The notes beneath the pieces were generated by a model, which was not told the origin of the DNA, did no database searches, and saw only the letters and a list, made by a program, of their open reading frames with translations. From Paragordius varius (taxonomy: Eukaryota; Nematomorpha): a stretch of DNA of 64,000 nt. This document shows positions 29,601 to 39,600 of this stretch, in pieces (position 1 is the stretch's first letter; every line of letters starts with the position of its first letter). Where the stretch lies: NCBI GenBank assembly GCA_964247055.1, contig OZ176051.1, positions 6,386,001 through 6,450,000 of the forward strand, given 5' to 3'. The position numbers and the translations under genes are program-made.

Positions 29601-30570
29601 TAAAACTTATGTTTGTTATAAATATGTAAAATATTAAAAAACTTTAATATAAGAAAATATATTGTTTATAGATCAAAATAAAGTATCTTGAAAAAATATT
29701 GAATAATTATTATAAAATACAGATAGGTTATAGGCAAATTAAATGTTTGAAAATCAATTTGCAAAATATTTATAATAAAATAAAAAGTATAAATTAAAGT
29801 TAAATATAACTATTCATTAACTAATTAAACGTAAATTGTAAAAGTCTTTATATAAAAATTGTTGCTTTTACTTGAGAATATTGTTATTTTTGCTTGAAAA
29901 ATGTTGCGTTTGGATAAAAAAAATGTGCTTGAAAAAATGTTATTTATTGAAATATGGTAATACTTTATGGTCATCAGGCCATTACATTGCATAAAAAACT
30001 TAAAAAATAAAAATAATTTGTTAACTTAATATTAATTTAAATCCAATTAAATAGGTCTTTAATTTTATATTGTTTATTTTATTTTTGATCATTATCTGAT
30101 CCAGGTTTAAAAAATATTATGTGGCTACAATAAAACTCATATGTTGATGCTATAGTTGAGTTTATTCGTAAACATTTGTTGAATTATTTGAAATTTATAA
30201 ATTATGCAAAGTAAAATATATACCAAATTTTCTTTGATCAGTTGCTGAAGTTTAAACATCATTCCTTGCCTTTGTACAATAGTTGTATTTGACCATTTGT
30301 CAAAAGCAGATTTAGCACTAAGAACAGCATTTTTCATTTCTTCATCTGTAGATATAGGAACTTTTGTCAAAACTTTGTTTGTAGCCTAAAATTTATCAAA
30401 ATAATTTTCTACTGGATTATGGATGTCAATCCAATCATTTGATTCCGATGCTATAAATTGACCATTTATAAACAAGGGCACAGTCTTCGGATATACAGAA
30501 AATATACTTTTTGATGTTGCGAAAATGCAAATTTGTGGATATACCTGCTGATAACTAAGGTGGTTTTCAT
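23639..30570 (-). CDS. ALDH6A1: Methylmalonate-semialdehyde dehydrogenase, mitochondrial
   Basis: CoA-acylating, NAD+-dependent aldehyde dehydrogenase of valine and thymine catabolism, acting in the mitochondrial matrix. Exons: 30570-30508, 30484-30413, 30385-30224, 29539-29461, 28498-28344, 27650-27503, 27026-26962, 26577-26461, 25959-25830, 25176-24992, 24554-24375, 23933-23835 and 23758-23639. Phases agree and the product is 524 aa, close to the vertebrate enzyme. The first 21 residues ([20 protein letters not shown]) are basic and lack acidic residues, as in a mitochondrial presequence. Conserved landmarks are [61 protein letters not shown] with the catalytic Cys at about 300, YKEEIFGPV and [11 protein letters not shown]. 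The first two introns are only 23 and 27 nt (separate entries). If the 23-nt intron is wrong, only the presequence changes. Confidence 0.95.
25443..25560. repeat. Perfect 59-bp tandem duplication in an ALDH6A1 intron
   Basis: Two adjacent copies of a 59-bp AT-rich unit without visible differences, beginning AAAAAATTAAAATATATT. The identity suggests a recent slippage event or an assembly duplication. It lies in intron 9, away from splice sites. Confidence 0.85.
28604..28784. mobile_element. MITE with about 38-bp terminal inverted repeats
   Basis: 181 bp, starting AGTCATGTATGTTTAGAATT and ending in the inverted form with only a few mismatches; the inverted match continues to TTAATTG. No coding capacity. 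Superfamily uncertain: no clear target duplication is visible. Lies in an ALDH6A1 intron. Confidence 0.8.
29740..29957. mobile_element. Decayed family A (21-bp repeat) element end
   Basis: Shares AAATGTTTGAAAATCAAT and following AT-rich blocks with the spacers at 32.7 and 33.1 kb, followed by four diverged TTGCTTGAAAAATGTTG units and a TATGG|TA end. In ALDH6A1 intron 3. Confidence 0.6.
30386..30412 (-). other. Ultra-short (27-nt) spliceosomal intron in ALDH6A1
   Basis: GT...TTTTAG between the codons for WIDIHNP and [10 protein letters not shown], a stretch contiguous in the enzyme family. The intron is a multiple of 3 but its terminal TAG is in frame, so retention would stop translation. A TTGAT branch-point-like word lies about 10 nt from the 3' end. 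Confidence 0.85.
30485..30507 (-). other. Candidate ultra-short (23-nt) intron in ALDH6A1
   Basis: GTATAT...CGAAG. Removal joins the only upstream ATG frame (a basic presequence, 21 codons) to [10 protein letters not shown], the start of the mature domain. Without removal the ATG frame stops early, and the mature-domain frame runs upstream to a TAA with no ATG. The AAG acceptor and lack of a clear branch point make this weaker than the 27-nt intron. The alternative is an undetected upstream first exon joined at CAG near 30550. Confidence 0.6.
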
Positions 30571-30744
30571 GTGATTAAATGAACGGGTCAAATATTTAAA
30601 AACTTTAGTATTATTTCTATAGGAAATACTTGTTAACAAACTATTATTTAAACTTTTTACCTTTTAACTTTTTTCGTTCTAGTTTACCTTTTAGAGGAGT
30701 TAATTAATGGAAATAAACTAAATTTAATTATCAAAATTGTTGTA

Positions 30745-31010
30745 GAAAGTAAAAGCTTATTTTAATTTTGTGATTTCCAGAGACTAAAATTGGGACTATA
30801 AAATATTAAAATGAACAGCTAATATTTAAATATAAAATTTTGCTGATAAAATGCCTGATAGCTACTTTAAGTGAATTAATCAATTTATTAACCATAAATA
30901 GCCTGTTGCATTAGCGATTTTAAAAATTTATACAAATGAATTACAGTTTTTAAAAAATTGTATTATGCGCCTAAAAGGTAGATAAAATATATTTTTCGGC
31001 ATTTTTTTTT
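30745..31010. repeat. Dispersed repeat C, copy 2
   Basis: Same ordered blocks as 13557-13870. Lies just upstream of the ALDH6A1 start, so it may be in its promoter region. Confidence 0.55.
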
Positions 31011-31795
31011 ATTCTGATTTCAATCGCTCTGGGATATAAATCTCGAAAAATTGTATAATTAAATATTCTCAAATAACTATTTGTGTTAACACCATTTTGC
31101 CTTACTGGCACATCATAGCACAAAATCGGGTAAAATCATAAAGCACACAGATTTTGCTTTTGGTTGAGTGAAAGTTATTAAAGAAAGATATTCTTTATTG
31201 AAAACTAGCCATAGTAACCAGTAATATATCATATGTACATATAAAAATGTGTAAGAATTATAAGGGTTATTTGGTTATTAACCTTAAAAATAATTTCATT
31301 AATAATTTTTTATTATTATCCATATCGAAAAAATTAAAAAATATTGCAAATAAAAATGGTTTGGTGAAAGGTTTTCAATACTAAGTATCTCAAACATTAT
31401 TTTACATTAATAAATTTTACAATGGGAGTTAGATCAAAAATTATTTTAGAAAATAACTCATACTCTGCTAAAATTAAATTTTTAGCAAAATTTTGTTGAT
31501 GGGTATCTTATGGTATTTAGACGAATAGAGAAACGAAATATACTTAAACAAAATTTTAAGATATAATTACTAAACAAATCACTTAATAAAAGAGTTCGCT
31601 ATTTAATGAGTTTAATATAAATCGGTTTAGGTAAAAAAACTTAAATCTGAGAAAAATATCAAATATGTTAATTATTTTGCTTTTTATACATAGCTAATAT
31701 TTAGTAAAATAAAATTGCAATTCCCATTTTATGATATGAGGTAGTTATCACAAAAGTGTTAATAACTTTCTCATATTATATGTAAGACAAACCAA

Positions 31796-31799
<4 letters not shown>
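31011..31799. other. Non-coding stretch upstream of ALDH6A1
   Basis: AT-rich with no gene recognised. Partial similarity to the 430-1080 repeat family around 31.42-31.50 kb (AAATTTTTAGCAAAATTTTG). Confidence 0.4.

Positions 31800-31833
<34 letters not shown>
31800..31833. repeat. (TA)n microsatellite
   Basis: About 16 TA units directly abutting the left end of the family A element, which inserts at TA. Confidence 0.95.
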
Positions 31834-31835
<2 letters not shown>

Positions 31836-33546
31836 CCATTTTTCATGCAAAAACATCATTTTTTCAACCAAATGCAACATTTTTTTAAGCAAACGCAACA
31901 TTTTTTCAAGCAAAGACAACATTTTTTCAAGCACACGCAACATTTTTTCAAGCAAATACAACAATTATTCAACCAAACGCAACATTTTTTTAACCAAAAA
32001 CAACATTTTTTCATCCAAACGCAACATTTTATCAACCAAAGACAACATTTTTTCAAGCAAAAACAACAATTTTTTAAAATAAAAAACCATTTTTTTATTT
32101 TAAGACCTATTGAAACGTAGAATTATGATTTTTATTGTTTTATCATCAATATATGTTGGCATACCATTTGCACTTCAAGAGTGTCCTTGAACACTTCAAG
32201 TTGGTCCTTGAACATTTAAAGTTTAACAATTCAAGTTGTTCCTTTGACTTTTTTGTTTTGTTTTTAACTTTTATCAAACAAATTGTACATTTAACTATTT
32301 TATCGTTTTTAACCTATTTTCTACTATTTAGCATAATTTTGAAATCAATATCTACTATTAATCATTCAGGAACCGTATATCTATATTAATTTTTTTATAA
32401 TATAAGAATTTAACACGAAATTCAAAAATATACAATTTACAATTTTTCATTTAAATCCATTAAAAGTTAATAATTTTTGTTAAATTTAAAAATCGTTAGA
32501 GACAAAAAAGTGGTTTTTAAATAAATTTTTTATTTTTATATGAATAAATATATTATAAATAAAGAAAATTAGGTTAAAAATAAATAAATAAATAAAAATT
32601 AAATCAAAATTTAAAAATTTTAAGGGCCAACTTGAAATGTTCAAGGACCAACTTGAAGTGTAGGACACTCTTTAATATGCAAATGGTATACAATAAATAA
32701 AATAATTAAATTAAGGGCAAAATTAAAATGTTTGAAAATCATTTTACCATTTATAATAAAAGAATAAATACCATAATTCAAAGCTAAAATTTAATTAATC
32801 ATTAACTTAAAATTAAATGAATAATTATAGAATTGTCATAATATAAAAAAATTGGTGCAAAAAAATTGAAATGTTGTCTTTGGTTGAAAAAATGTTGCGT
32901 TTGGATGAAAAAATGTTATCTTTGGTTGAAAAAATGTTGCGTTCGCATGAAAAATTGTTGTCTTTGCTTGAAAAAATGTTGCTTTGCTCGAAAAAATGTT
33001 GTCTTCGCTTGAAAAAAATGTTGCGTTTGCTTGAAAAAATGTTGAGTTTGGTTGAAAAAATGTTGCATTTGGTTGAAAAAATGAGGTTTTTGCATGAAAA
33101 ATGGTATACTTAAATAATGCAATTTTTGGGCTAAATTTAAATGTTTGAAAATCAATCATACCATCAAATATTGATGATACAAAAATAAACATAATTCTAG
33201 TCTAAAATTAATTTACATTAACTTTAAATTTATGTTTTAAGATAAAAAAAAGGGTTTTATTTTTTTTAAAAATTGTTGTTTTTGCTTGAAAAAATGTTGT
33301 CGTTGGTAAAAAAATGTTGTGTTTGGATAAAAAAATGTTGTCTTTGCTTGAAAAAAGGTTGCCTTTGCTTGAAAAAATGTTGCGTTTGCTTAAAAATTGT
33401 TGTCTTTTCTTGAAAAAATGTTGCGTTTGCTCGAAAAACTGTTGTCTTTGCTTGAAAAAATGTTGCGTTTGCTTGAAAAAATGTTGAGTTTGGTTGAAAA
33501 AATGTTGCATTTGGTTGAAAAAATGATGTTTTTGCATGAAAAATGG
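31836..33546. mobile_element. Family A TA-flanked element(s) with 21-bp repeat arrays, nested
   Basis: The left end is TA|CCATTTTTCATGCAAAAAC, followed by about eleven 21-bp units (CAACATTTTTTCAAGCAAACG, 31.86-32.08 kb). The same array in inverted orientation occupies 32.87-33.10 kb, ending CATGAAAAATGG|TA at 33104, and 33.26-33.54 kb, ending at 33546. The two inverted arrays sit behind similar about 150-bp spacers (AAATGTTTGAAAATCA...), so one whole end has been duplicated. A family B element (32164-32686) has inserted in the middle. Because 21 is a multiple of 3, the arrays are open in several frames on both strands; the resulting frames (QHFFKQT-type heptads) are not proteins. No transposase is present. 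Confidence 0.8.
32164..32686. mobile_element. Family B MITE (TA-flanked, 21-bp subterminal repeats)
   Basis: 523 bp between TA dinucleotides. It starts CCATTTGCACTTCAAGAGTG and ends in the inverted form ATGCAAATGG, with two to three TTCAAGTTGGTCCTTGAA units inside each end. Its first 50 or so bases equal those of the transposase-bearing element at 45244, so it is probably a deletion derivative mobilised by that family. Confidence 0.85.
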
Positions 33547-33888
33547 TATATATTGAGAGAAAGTTTTTATGGTACCCAATATATCGCATCAAAATGCCAT
33601 AAATAAAAAAATTTTTTTGATTGCAGAATAGCGTATACTTTCAAAAATGCAATTTTTATAAGAACTCGAAAGTTGTGATTGAAAATATATGCCACAAAAA
33701 CCCAAAGCACCATTTGCCAAATTTAATTATCAATTAATATATATATCAGAATATATTTATATCACCCGATTTTGTGCTTTTAGCAACAAAGTGTAAAATT
33801 TATAATAATAAAAAAATATTTTTGACGCTCTCAATCTATATAGATGCCATTAACACTCATGACCTTTTGGGGTGCTATTGCAGGAAGA

Positions 33889-36670
33889 CAGGGGCGTACC
33901 GAGGGGGGGGCAAGGGGGTGCATCATGCCCCGGGCGCCGTTATTTAGGGGCGCCCAAATGATTTTTTAAAATTAAATTTTAGTTATGCAAAAATAATAAA
34001 AAACTTTCAAATGAGATTTTTCAGAATTAGCTAATAATCCCTAAAATATATATTCTATATTATCCTAATTAGTACCATAAAACAGAATAACTTAGCGTTT
34101 TTGAGAGTGGAAAAACATAAATATGATACATTTTAATAATATAATTGATAATTTTGCAATATCAGAAGCCAGAAAATTTTTTACATAGTTTTCTCTTAGT
34201 TGCTTTTTTTAATATTTTATTGAAAAATGCTTTGTAATTCTGTTCTAGATTTACAATTATTTTTTAAACCATTATTGTTCGCCATTATCATAAGATCTCA
34301 ATATATGCAACAAAAACATTATTTTTATATATAACTAGAGAAAATCTCGGCCTGCTAAGCAGCCCGAGGAAGTCCTGCGGACTTCCGGTTGGGAGGGGGC
34401 GCTATTTGAAAAAAGTATTTCGAAACATTATTTAATAGCTATGATCTCATAAAATTTCAAAACGGTGCATTCATACTAGTATATTGTTTACTTGAGCCAA
34501 ACGGTCTCATACCTAGGGCGAAAAATAGATTTAAAAAATAATTTTTGTGGACTTTGTTTTTTAAAAAAATTGGCATTTTATGGGGGGAGCGGGTAAATAT
34601 AGGGCCTAAATTAAAAAAAGCGAGACGACCATGTTCGAAGCAATCGAAAATGAGTAAACAAAAATTACATTTGAAATATGGTTCAACACGTTCTCCGGAG
34701 TCTCAAAGACACGATTTTTGTTTTTTACACGTGCCCGAACTGGGGACCTATTTCAAAAAAGGGCGAAGCCATTGTCGGGTCATTTATTAATGATTGTATT
34801 TTTTCGATGTTTGGATTTGAATGGGTCTACCGGTTTTTCGGAAACATGCAAAGGGGTTTTAATGAGCTTATATGGCTTCCTAATTTTCTATAAATTAGCT
34901 CCAAAACAAAACAATTTCTATATAATCGACCAGTTTCTGGCGGGTACTCATGACCCAGGGCAGGGATAAAAAAGCGCTTGTCAAAGTTTTTGCCCTCATA
35001 TGGGGATTATCTGGAATTATTATGGAATTCATTGTTCCTATTAGACTCATAGGTTTTCTGAAATTTGGCTCCAAAGGCTAGCTGTATCGAGATTGGACGC
35101 AATTTTACGCGCTTCTAACCAGGAGCGAAACAAAAAAACGCTCAATCAAATTTTTTGCCTTTATTTGGGTAATACCTGGAATCATGATTGATTCCATATG
35201 CCCTCGAGGTGCCCCAAAACTTTTCTAAAATTTGCCTCCAAAGTCACGCTGTATCGATATGGTGACGCAGTTGTTGGGGGGTAGCTCCCTATCCAGAAGC
35301 CAATATAAAAAAGACGTTTGTAAAAAAATTTGTTATAGGGTAATAACTGGAATCATCATTCATTCCTTATGTTATTTATAGTTTTTGGAATGGCTTCAAA
35401 ACTAAATAACAGTTAATGATAGCGCATTTTTTAGGGCGTAAAGGGCCTAATTAACGGCTAATTTAAAAAAACCGCTGGGCTTAAATTTTTGACTTTTACG
35501 GGTAATATTTCAGGCCTATATAAAACTTATATGGCCTGATAAGTTTTTTGAAAATTAACTCCTAAACAACGCAATTTCGATATGGTGGCGCAGTTTTAGG
35601 CGAGTTCCTTACCCAACAGCTGATAAAAAAACGCATATTAAAATTTTTGCGTTTTTACGGAGAATACCTGAAATCATTATTGATTCCATATGCTCTCATT
35701 AGTTTTTGGAAAAATTGCCTTAAAACTAAAAAATCATTCTATAGTGGCGTATTTTTCAGGGCGTGAATAAAAATTCCTACGACCTAAATTTTTGCCTTGT
35801 TATGGGTAATATTTTAACTATTGAACTCATATGGCCTGATAGGTTTTTTGAGATTTGGCCCCAAAGGCACCATATTTACTTATGATGGGACAATTTTTAG
35901 CGGGTATCTCCTTACCCAGCAGCCAATATGAAAAAACGCTCGACTAAAATATTTGCCTTTTAACAGGGAATACCTGGAATCCTTATTGAATTTTTAGATC
36001 CTTATTGAATTTTTAGAGTCTCGTACCTTGGGCAAAATATAGATTCAAAAAATTATTTTTGTGGACAATTTTTTTGCAAAAAATGGCATTTTACGGGGGG
36101 AGCGGGTAGGGGCAGAAATTAAAAAAGCGAGCCGACTATGTTCGGCGCAATAATAAGTAAAAAAAAAATATATGTGAAATCGAATGGTCCAACACGTTTA
36201 GGAGGAAAATTGTCTAGACACGATTTTTCAAAAAAACCCTTTTTCACATGGGGTGGGCCCGAACTGGGGGCCTAATTTAAAAAAAGACGAATCTATGGTC
36301 GGGGCATTCCTTAACGATTATATTTTTTCGACATTTGGATATGAATGGGTCTACCGGTTTTCCGGAAACATACAAAGCCTTATTTTCCATTTTTATAAAC
36401 ATAGATTTTACAAGTTAAAAAACATTTTTTGTTAAATTTTAATTTTATCACTCGCGACCCATAGTTTAAGTAGCCCTGATATAGATATATATATATATAT
36501 ATATATAAATTTAAAATTTATATGACTGTGCTGTCTTATCTATAGTGTTTAGGTTACAATGTTTGTATTTTTTTTACTAAATTTTTTTATTGGCTTTCAA
36601 AAAAAGGGGGGGGATGGGGCGCCATAAAATTTTTATGCCCCGGGCGCCGCAAATGCTCGGTACGCCACTG
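33889..36670. mobile_element. hAT-like non-autonomous element 1
   Basis: 2782 bp flanked by a perfect 8-bp duplication CAGGAAGA (33881-33888 and 36671-36678). Termini CAGGGGCGTACCGAG and CTCGGTACGCCACTG form an imperfect inverted repeat, with GCCCCGGGCGCCG just inside both ends. The 8-bp duplication and CAG...CTG ends point to hAT. No transposase motif was found; open frames inside (34545-34969, 36253-36435) are short and lie in repeated modules. The interior has an about 160-bp tandem array (34.9-36.0 kb) framed by two direct copies of a 360-bp module. Confidence 0.85.
34880..36000. repeat. Tandem array of about 160-bp units inside hAT-like element 1
   Basis: The phrase ACCTGGAATCATTATTGATT recurs, diverged, near 35010, 35172, 35347, 35668 and 35970, with related phrases between (CTCATATGGCCTGATAGGTT, TGCCTTT...GGGTAATA). 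Spacing fits units of about 160 bp, around seven of them. Confidence 0.65.
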
Positions 36671-36678
36671 CAGGAAGA

Positions 36679-37074
36679 TTTAAAATTTATTATCTTAAAA
36701 ATATTTTTAGCATTTGGTCAAATTCTATTAAGGCTATAATAATTTTTTTAAAAAAACTATCTAAAAATATTTTCATCTGAAACTTTTTCGCCGCCATGTT
36801 TTTTGTTTTTATCAAGAATACAACAAGCAAATAAACGTATTATGTTCAAAAATTTATTAACATTGGGAATTTTTTAATTTATAAATAACCATAATATTAA
36901 TCGATTTTATTAACAGCTGTTTTTTCAACCGTGTTTCGGATCTACTAAATTTGGGGCTCCAAGAACTAAAAACTGTAAATTTTAAGCTGTTTATAAGTAC
37001 ATGAGAAAAGGGTGTGATTATTAAATAATCAATATCACCTCAAAACGCTTATAATTTACTAATTCAAAGGATTA
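36679..37074. other. Short TE-free interval between two hAT-like elements
   Basis: About 400 bp, no gene seen. Contains GCCGCCATG by chance, without a following open frame. Confidence 0.5.
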
Positions 37075-37082
37075 CTCTAAAG

Positions 37083-39489
37083 TAATGTGACCAGATATTT
37101 TAAACTCCGACGCAGTACAAAATTAAATCATACTTTGTCTGTTTTTACACCATCGGTGTCGTATATAACACAGTTTTCACAAAAAATATCTTGATGAAAC
37201 AAAACATTCTGATAGAAGTGTATCAGGATTATCATGGTTCTTTTGGTTTTAACCTTTACGAGTTATTAAAGAAAGTTATTTACATTTTTGTGATAAGTGC
37301 TCCGTATAAAATTGCAAAAGGTGCGCAATTTCAAATATACTTTGTGGTGAAAACTAATACTTTATTTCAAAAAATATCACTAAAATATAACATAAAATAT
37401 AGAAAGCAAAACAATATTTTTAAAAATTTTAAATTGTTAGGTAGGCTCTGAATGTCCCAAATATTTTAGCTCTTTTAAAATGGACTGTTCTCTCAAAATA
37501 AACGCAAAAATTCCGACCTTGTGCTACAATTTTAAATATATACTAATTTTGATATCAACTAAATATATTTTTTAAAAAATGCATACTTTCAAAAAATTAA
37601 TTTTTAGCAATATTTTGTTCAAGCGTACTTCATAATATTTTTAACATAATGGACGATATTAAAGGTTGAGATGTTATAACATTTTATATATATAATTCGA
37701 TAATGCTCTCAATCGAAATTTTGATTAAAAAATCTCGTTTTTAAATTTATGTTCAATAAAAATTGTGTTTTTTACGAAAGTTCAACAAAATTGGTAAAAC
37801 CTTTAAATTAAAAATCTATCGTAATGTTCAACATCATCGAATTATTTAGAAAAAGAGATATATTATATCTTAAAGCGTTTACCGTTTCCATCAAGCTTCA
37901 AATCGTTAGAAGTACGCTTCAACAAAATATCTGTAATCATGCAAAAAAATAAGAAAACTAATAAAAATTAAAGTTTAGGGGAAAAATAAGTAATATTATA
38001 TCTCCCACCTAATGAGTACAAAAATCGTAAAAATTCTCAATTTTTTGATACGAAAAAAAGGATATTTCGAAATCATATGTCATATGGATTTTATAATCTA
38101 TATATTTATAAAAATGGAAAATGCTGGCTTTGTGATCTGGTACAGGAAAATCGGTAAACCCATTCAAATCCAAACATCGAAAAAATATAATCATTAATGA
38201 ATGCCCCGACAATAGCTTCGCCCCTTTTTTGAAATAGGCCCCCAGTTCGGGCCCACCCCGTGTGAAAAACGGTTTTTTTTGAAAAGAGACAATTTTCCGG
38301 AGAACGTGTTGGTCCATTCTATTTCAAATATGATTTTTATTTAGTTATTTTCGATTGCGCCAAACATAGTCGAGTCACTTTTTTATTTAGGCCCTCTTTT
38401 TACCCGCTCCCCCCGTAAAATGCCACCTTTTTCAAAAAACAAAGTCCACAAAAATATTTTTTTAAATCTTTTTTTCGACCAAGACATGAGACCGTAAAAA
38501 TTCATTATGGATTCCACGTATTCCCTGTAAAAAGGCAAAAATTTTAGCCAAGCCTTTCTTTGATGATAGCTGCTGGGTAAGGAGCTACCCGCGAAAAACT
38601 GATTTCTCATGTAACTTTGTGATCTGTTTCCGGAAAACCGGTGAACCCATTCAAACCCAAATATCGAAAAAATATAATCATTAATAAATGCCCCGACAAT
38701 AGCTTCGCCCCTTTTTTGGAATTAGGTCCCCAGTTCGAGCCCACCCCGTGTGAAAAATGGGTTAAGTCAATTTTTGGAGAACGTGTTGGACCATTCAATT
38801 TCAAATATGATTTTTGTTTACTTATTTTTGATCGCGCTGAACATAGTCGACTCACTTTTTTGATTTAGGCCCTCTTTTTACCCGCTACCCCCGTAAAATG
38901 CCATTTTTTTTCAAAAAAAAAACAATGTCCACAAAAATAATTTTTTGATTGTATTTTTTTGCCCACGGTATGAGACTGTAAAAATTCGAGAAAGACTATA
39001 TAATTTTCCATTTGATAATTATAACAAAAAATGGACTTTCTAAACTTAATCAAACATTTATTTAAATATCAAAATTAATTTTTTTAATTTTAAGTTTTGA
39101 GGCACCTCTTTTTGCGGAAGCCCTGATTGAACGAGCCATTAGCCTGAATCATACCGTGTGGAATCCGAGATTTATAGTTTCGCTACTGCGCGAAAGGCTG
39201 CTATCTTAAGTTTTATGTATAATTCGAGCAGAAAATAAAATATTAACCAATTAAAAATAGGCTATTTTTTACCGCAAAATGAACCATTTCTTTACAAATT
39301 ATGGGGTTATTTTTACAGATGTTATTATATTAGTTCTAAAATAATTTTTTTGAATAGATAAAAGATTATTATATATTTATAAAAAGTAAATATTTTTAAT
39401 TTCAAAAAGCAGTACAAAAGTGGGCGCAGTACAGGCGCAGTTTTGTTCTGAATACTGTACTGCGAAAAACAGCCTATCTGGTCACATTA
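37083..39489. mobile_element. hAT-like non-autonomous element 2
   Basis: 2407 bp flanked by a perfect 8-bp duplication CTCTAAAG (37075-37082 and 39490-39497). Ends TAATGTGACCAGATA and TATCTGGTCACATTA are a perfect 15-bp inverted repeat, with subterminal CGCAGTAC words near both ends (four at the right). Inside are a copy of the 430-1080 repeat and, at 38.13-38.99 kb, two inverted copies of the 360-bp module of element 1. No transposase recognised. Its right end lies 111 bp before the PDZD8 start codon. Confidence 0.85.
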
Positions 39490-39600
39490 CTCTAAAGCAT
39501 TGAGGATAAAAAAATTATAGTCTCGCAAAATCTTTTATGCATGATACTTCCACATATGCTTTCCAAATAAACATGTGTTAGATAATTTTCACGATACTGG

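Noticed and set aside
31845..33606. Long open frames on both strands (QHFFKQT and EKMLRLL-like heptads)
   Set aside because: They are products of the 21-bp tandem arrays, whose period is a multiple of three; no start context, splice partners or conserved domain.
34545..39053. Several 60-100 codon open frames in the hAT-like elements
   Set aside because: They lie in repeated modules, differ in frame between copies, and show no transposase or other domain.
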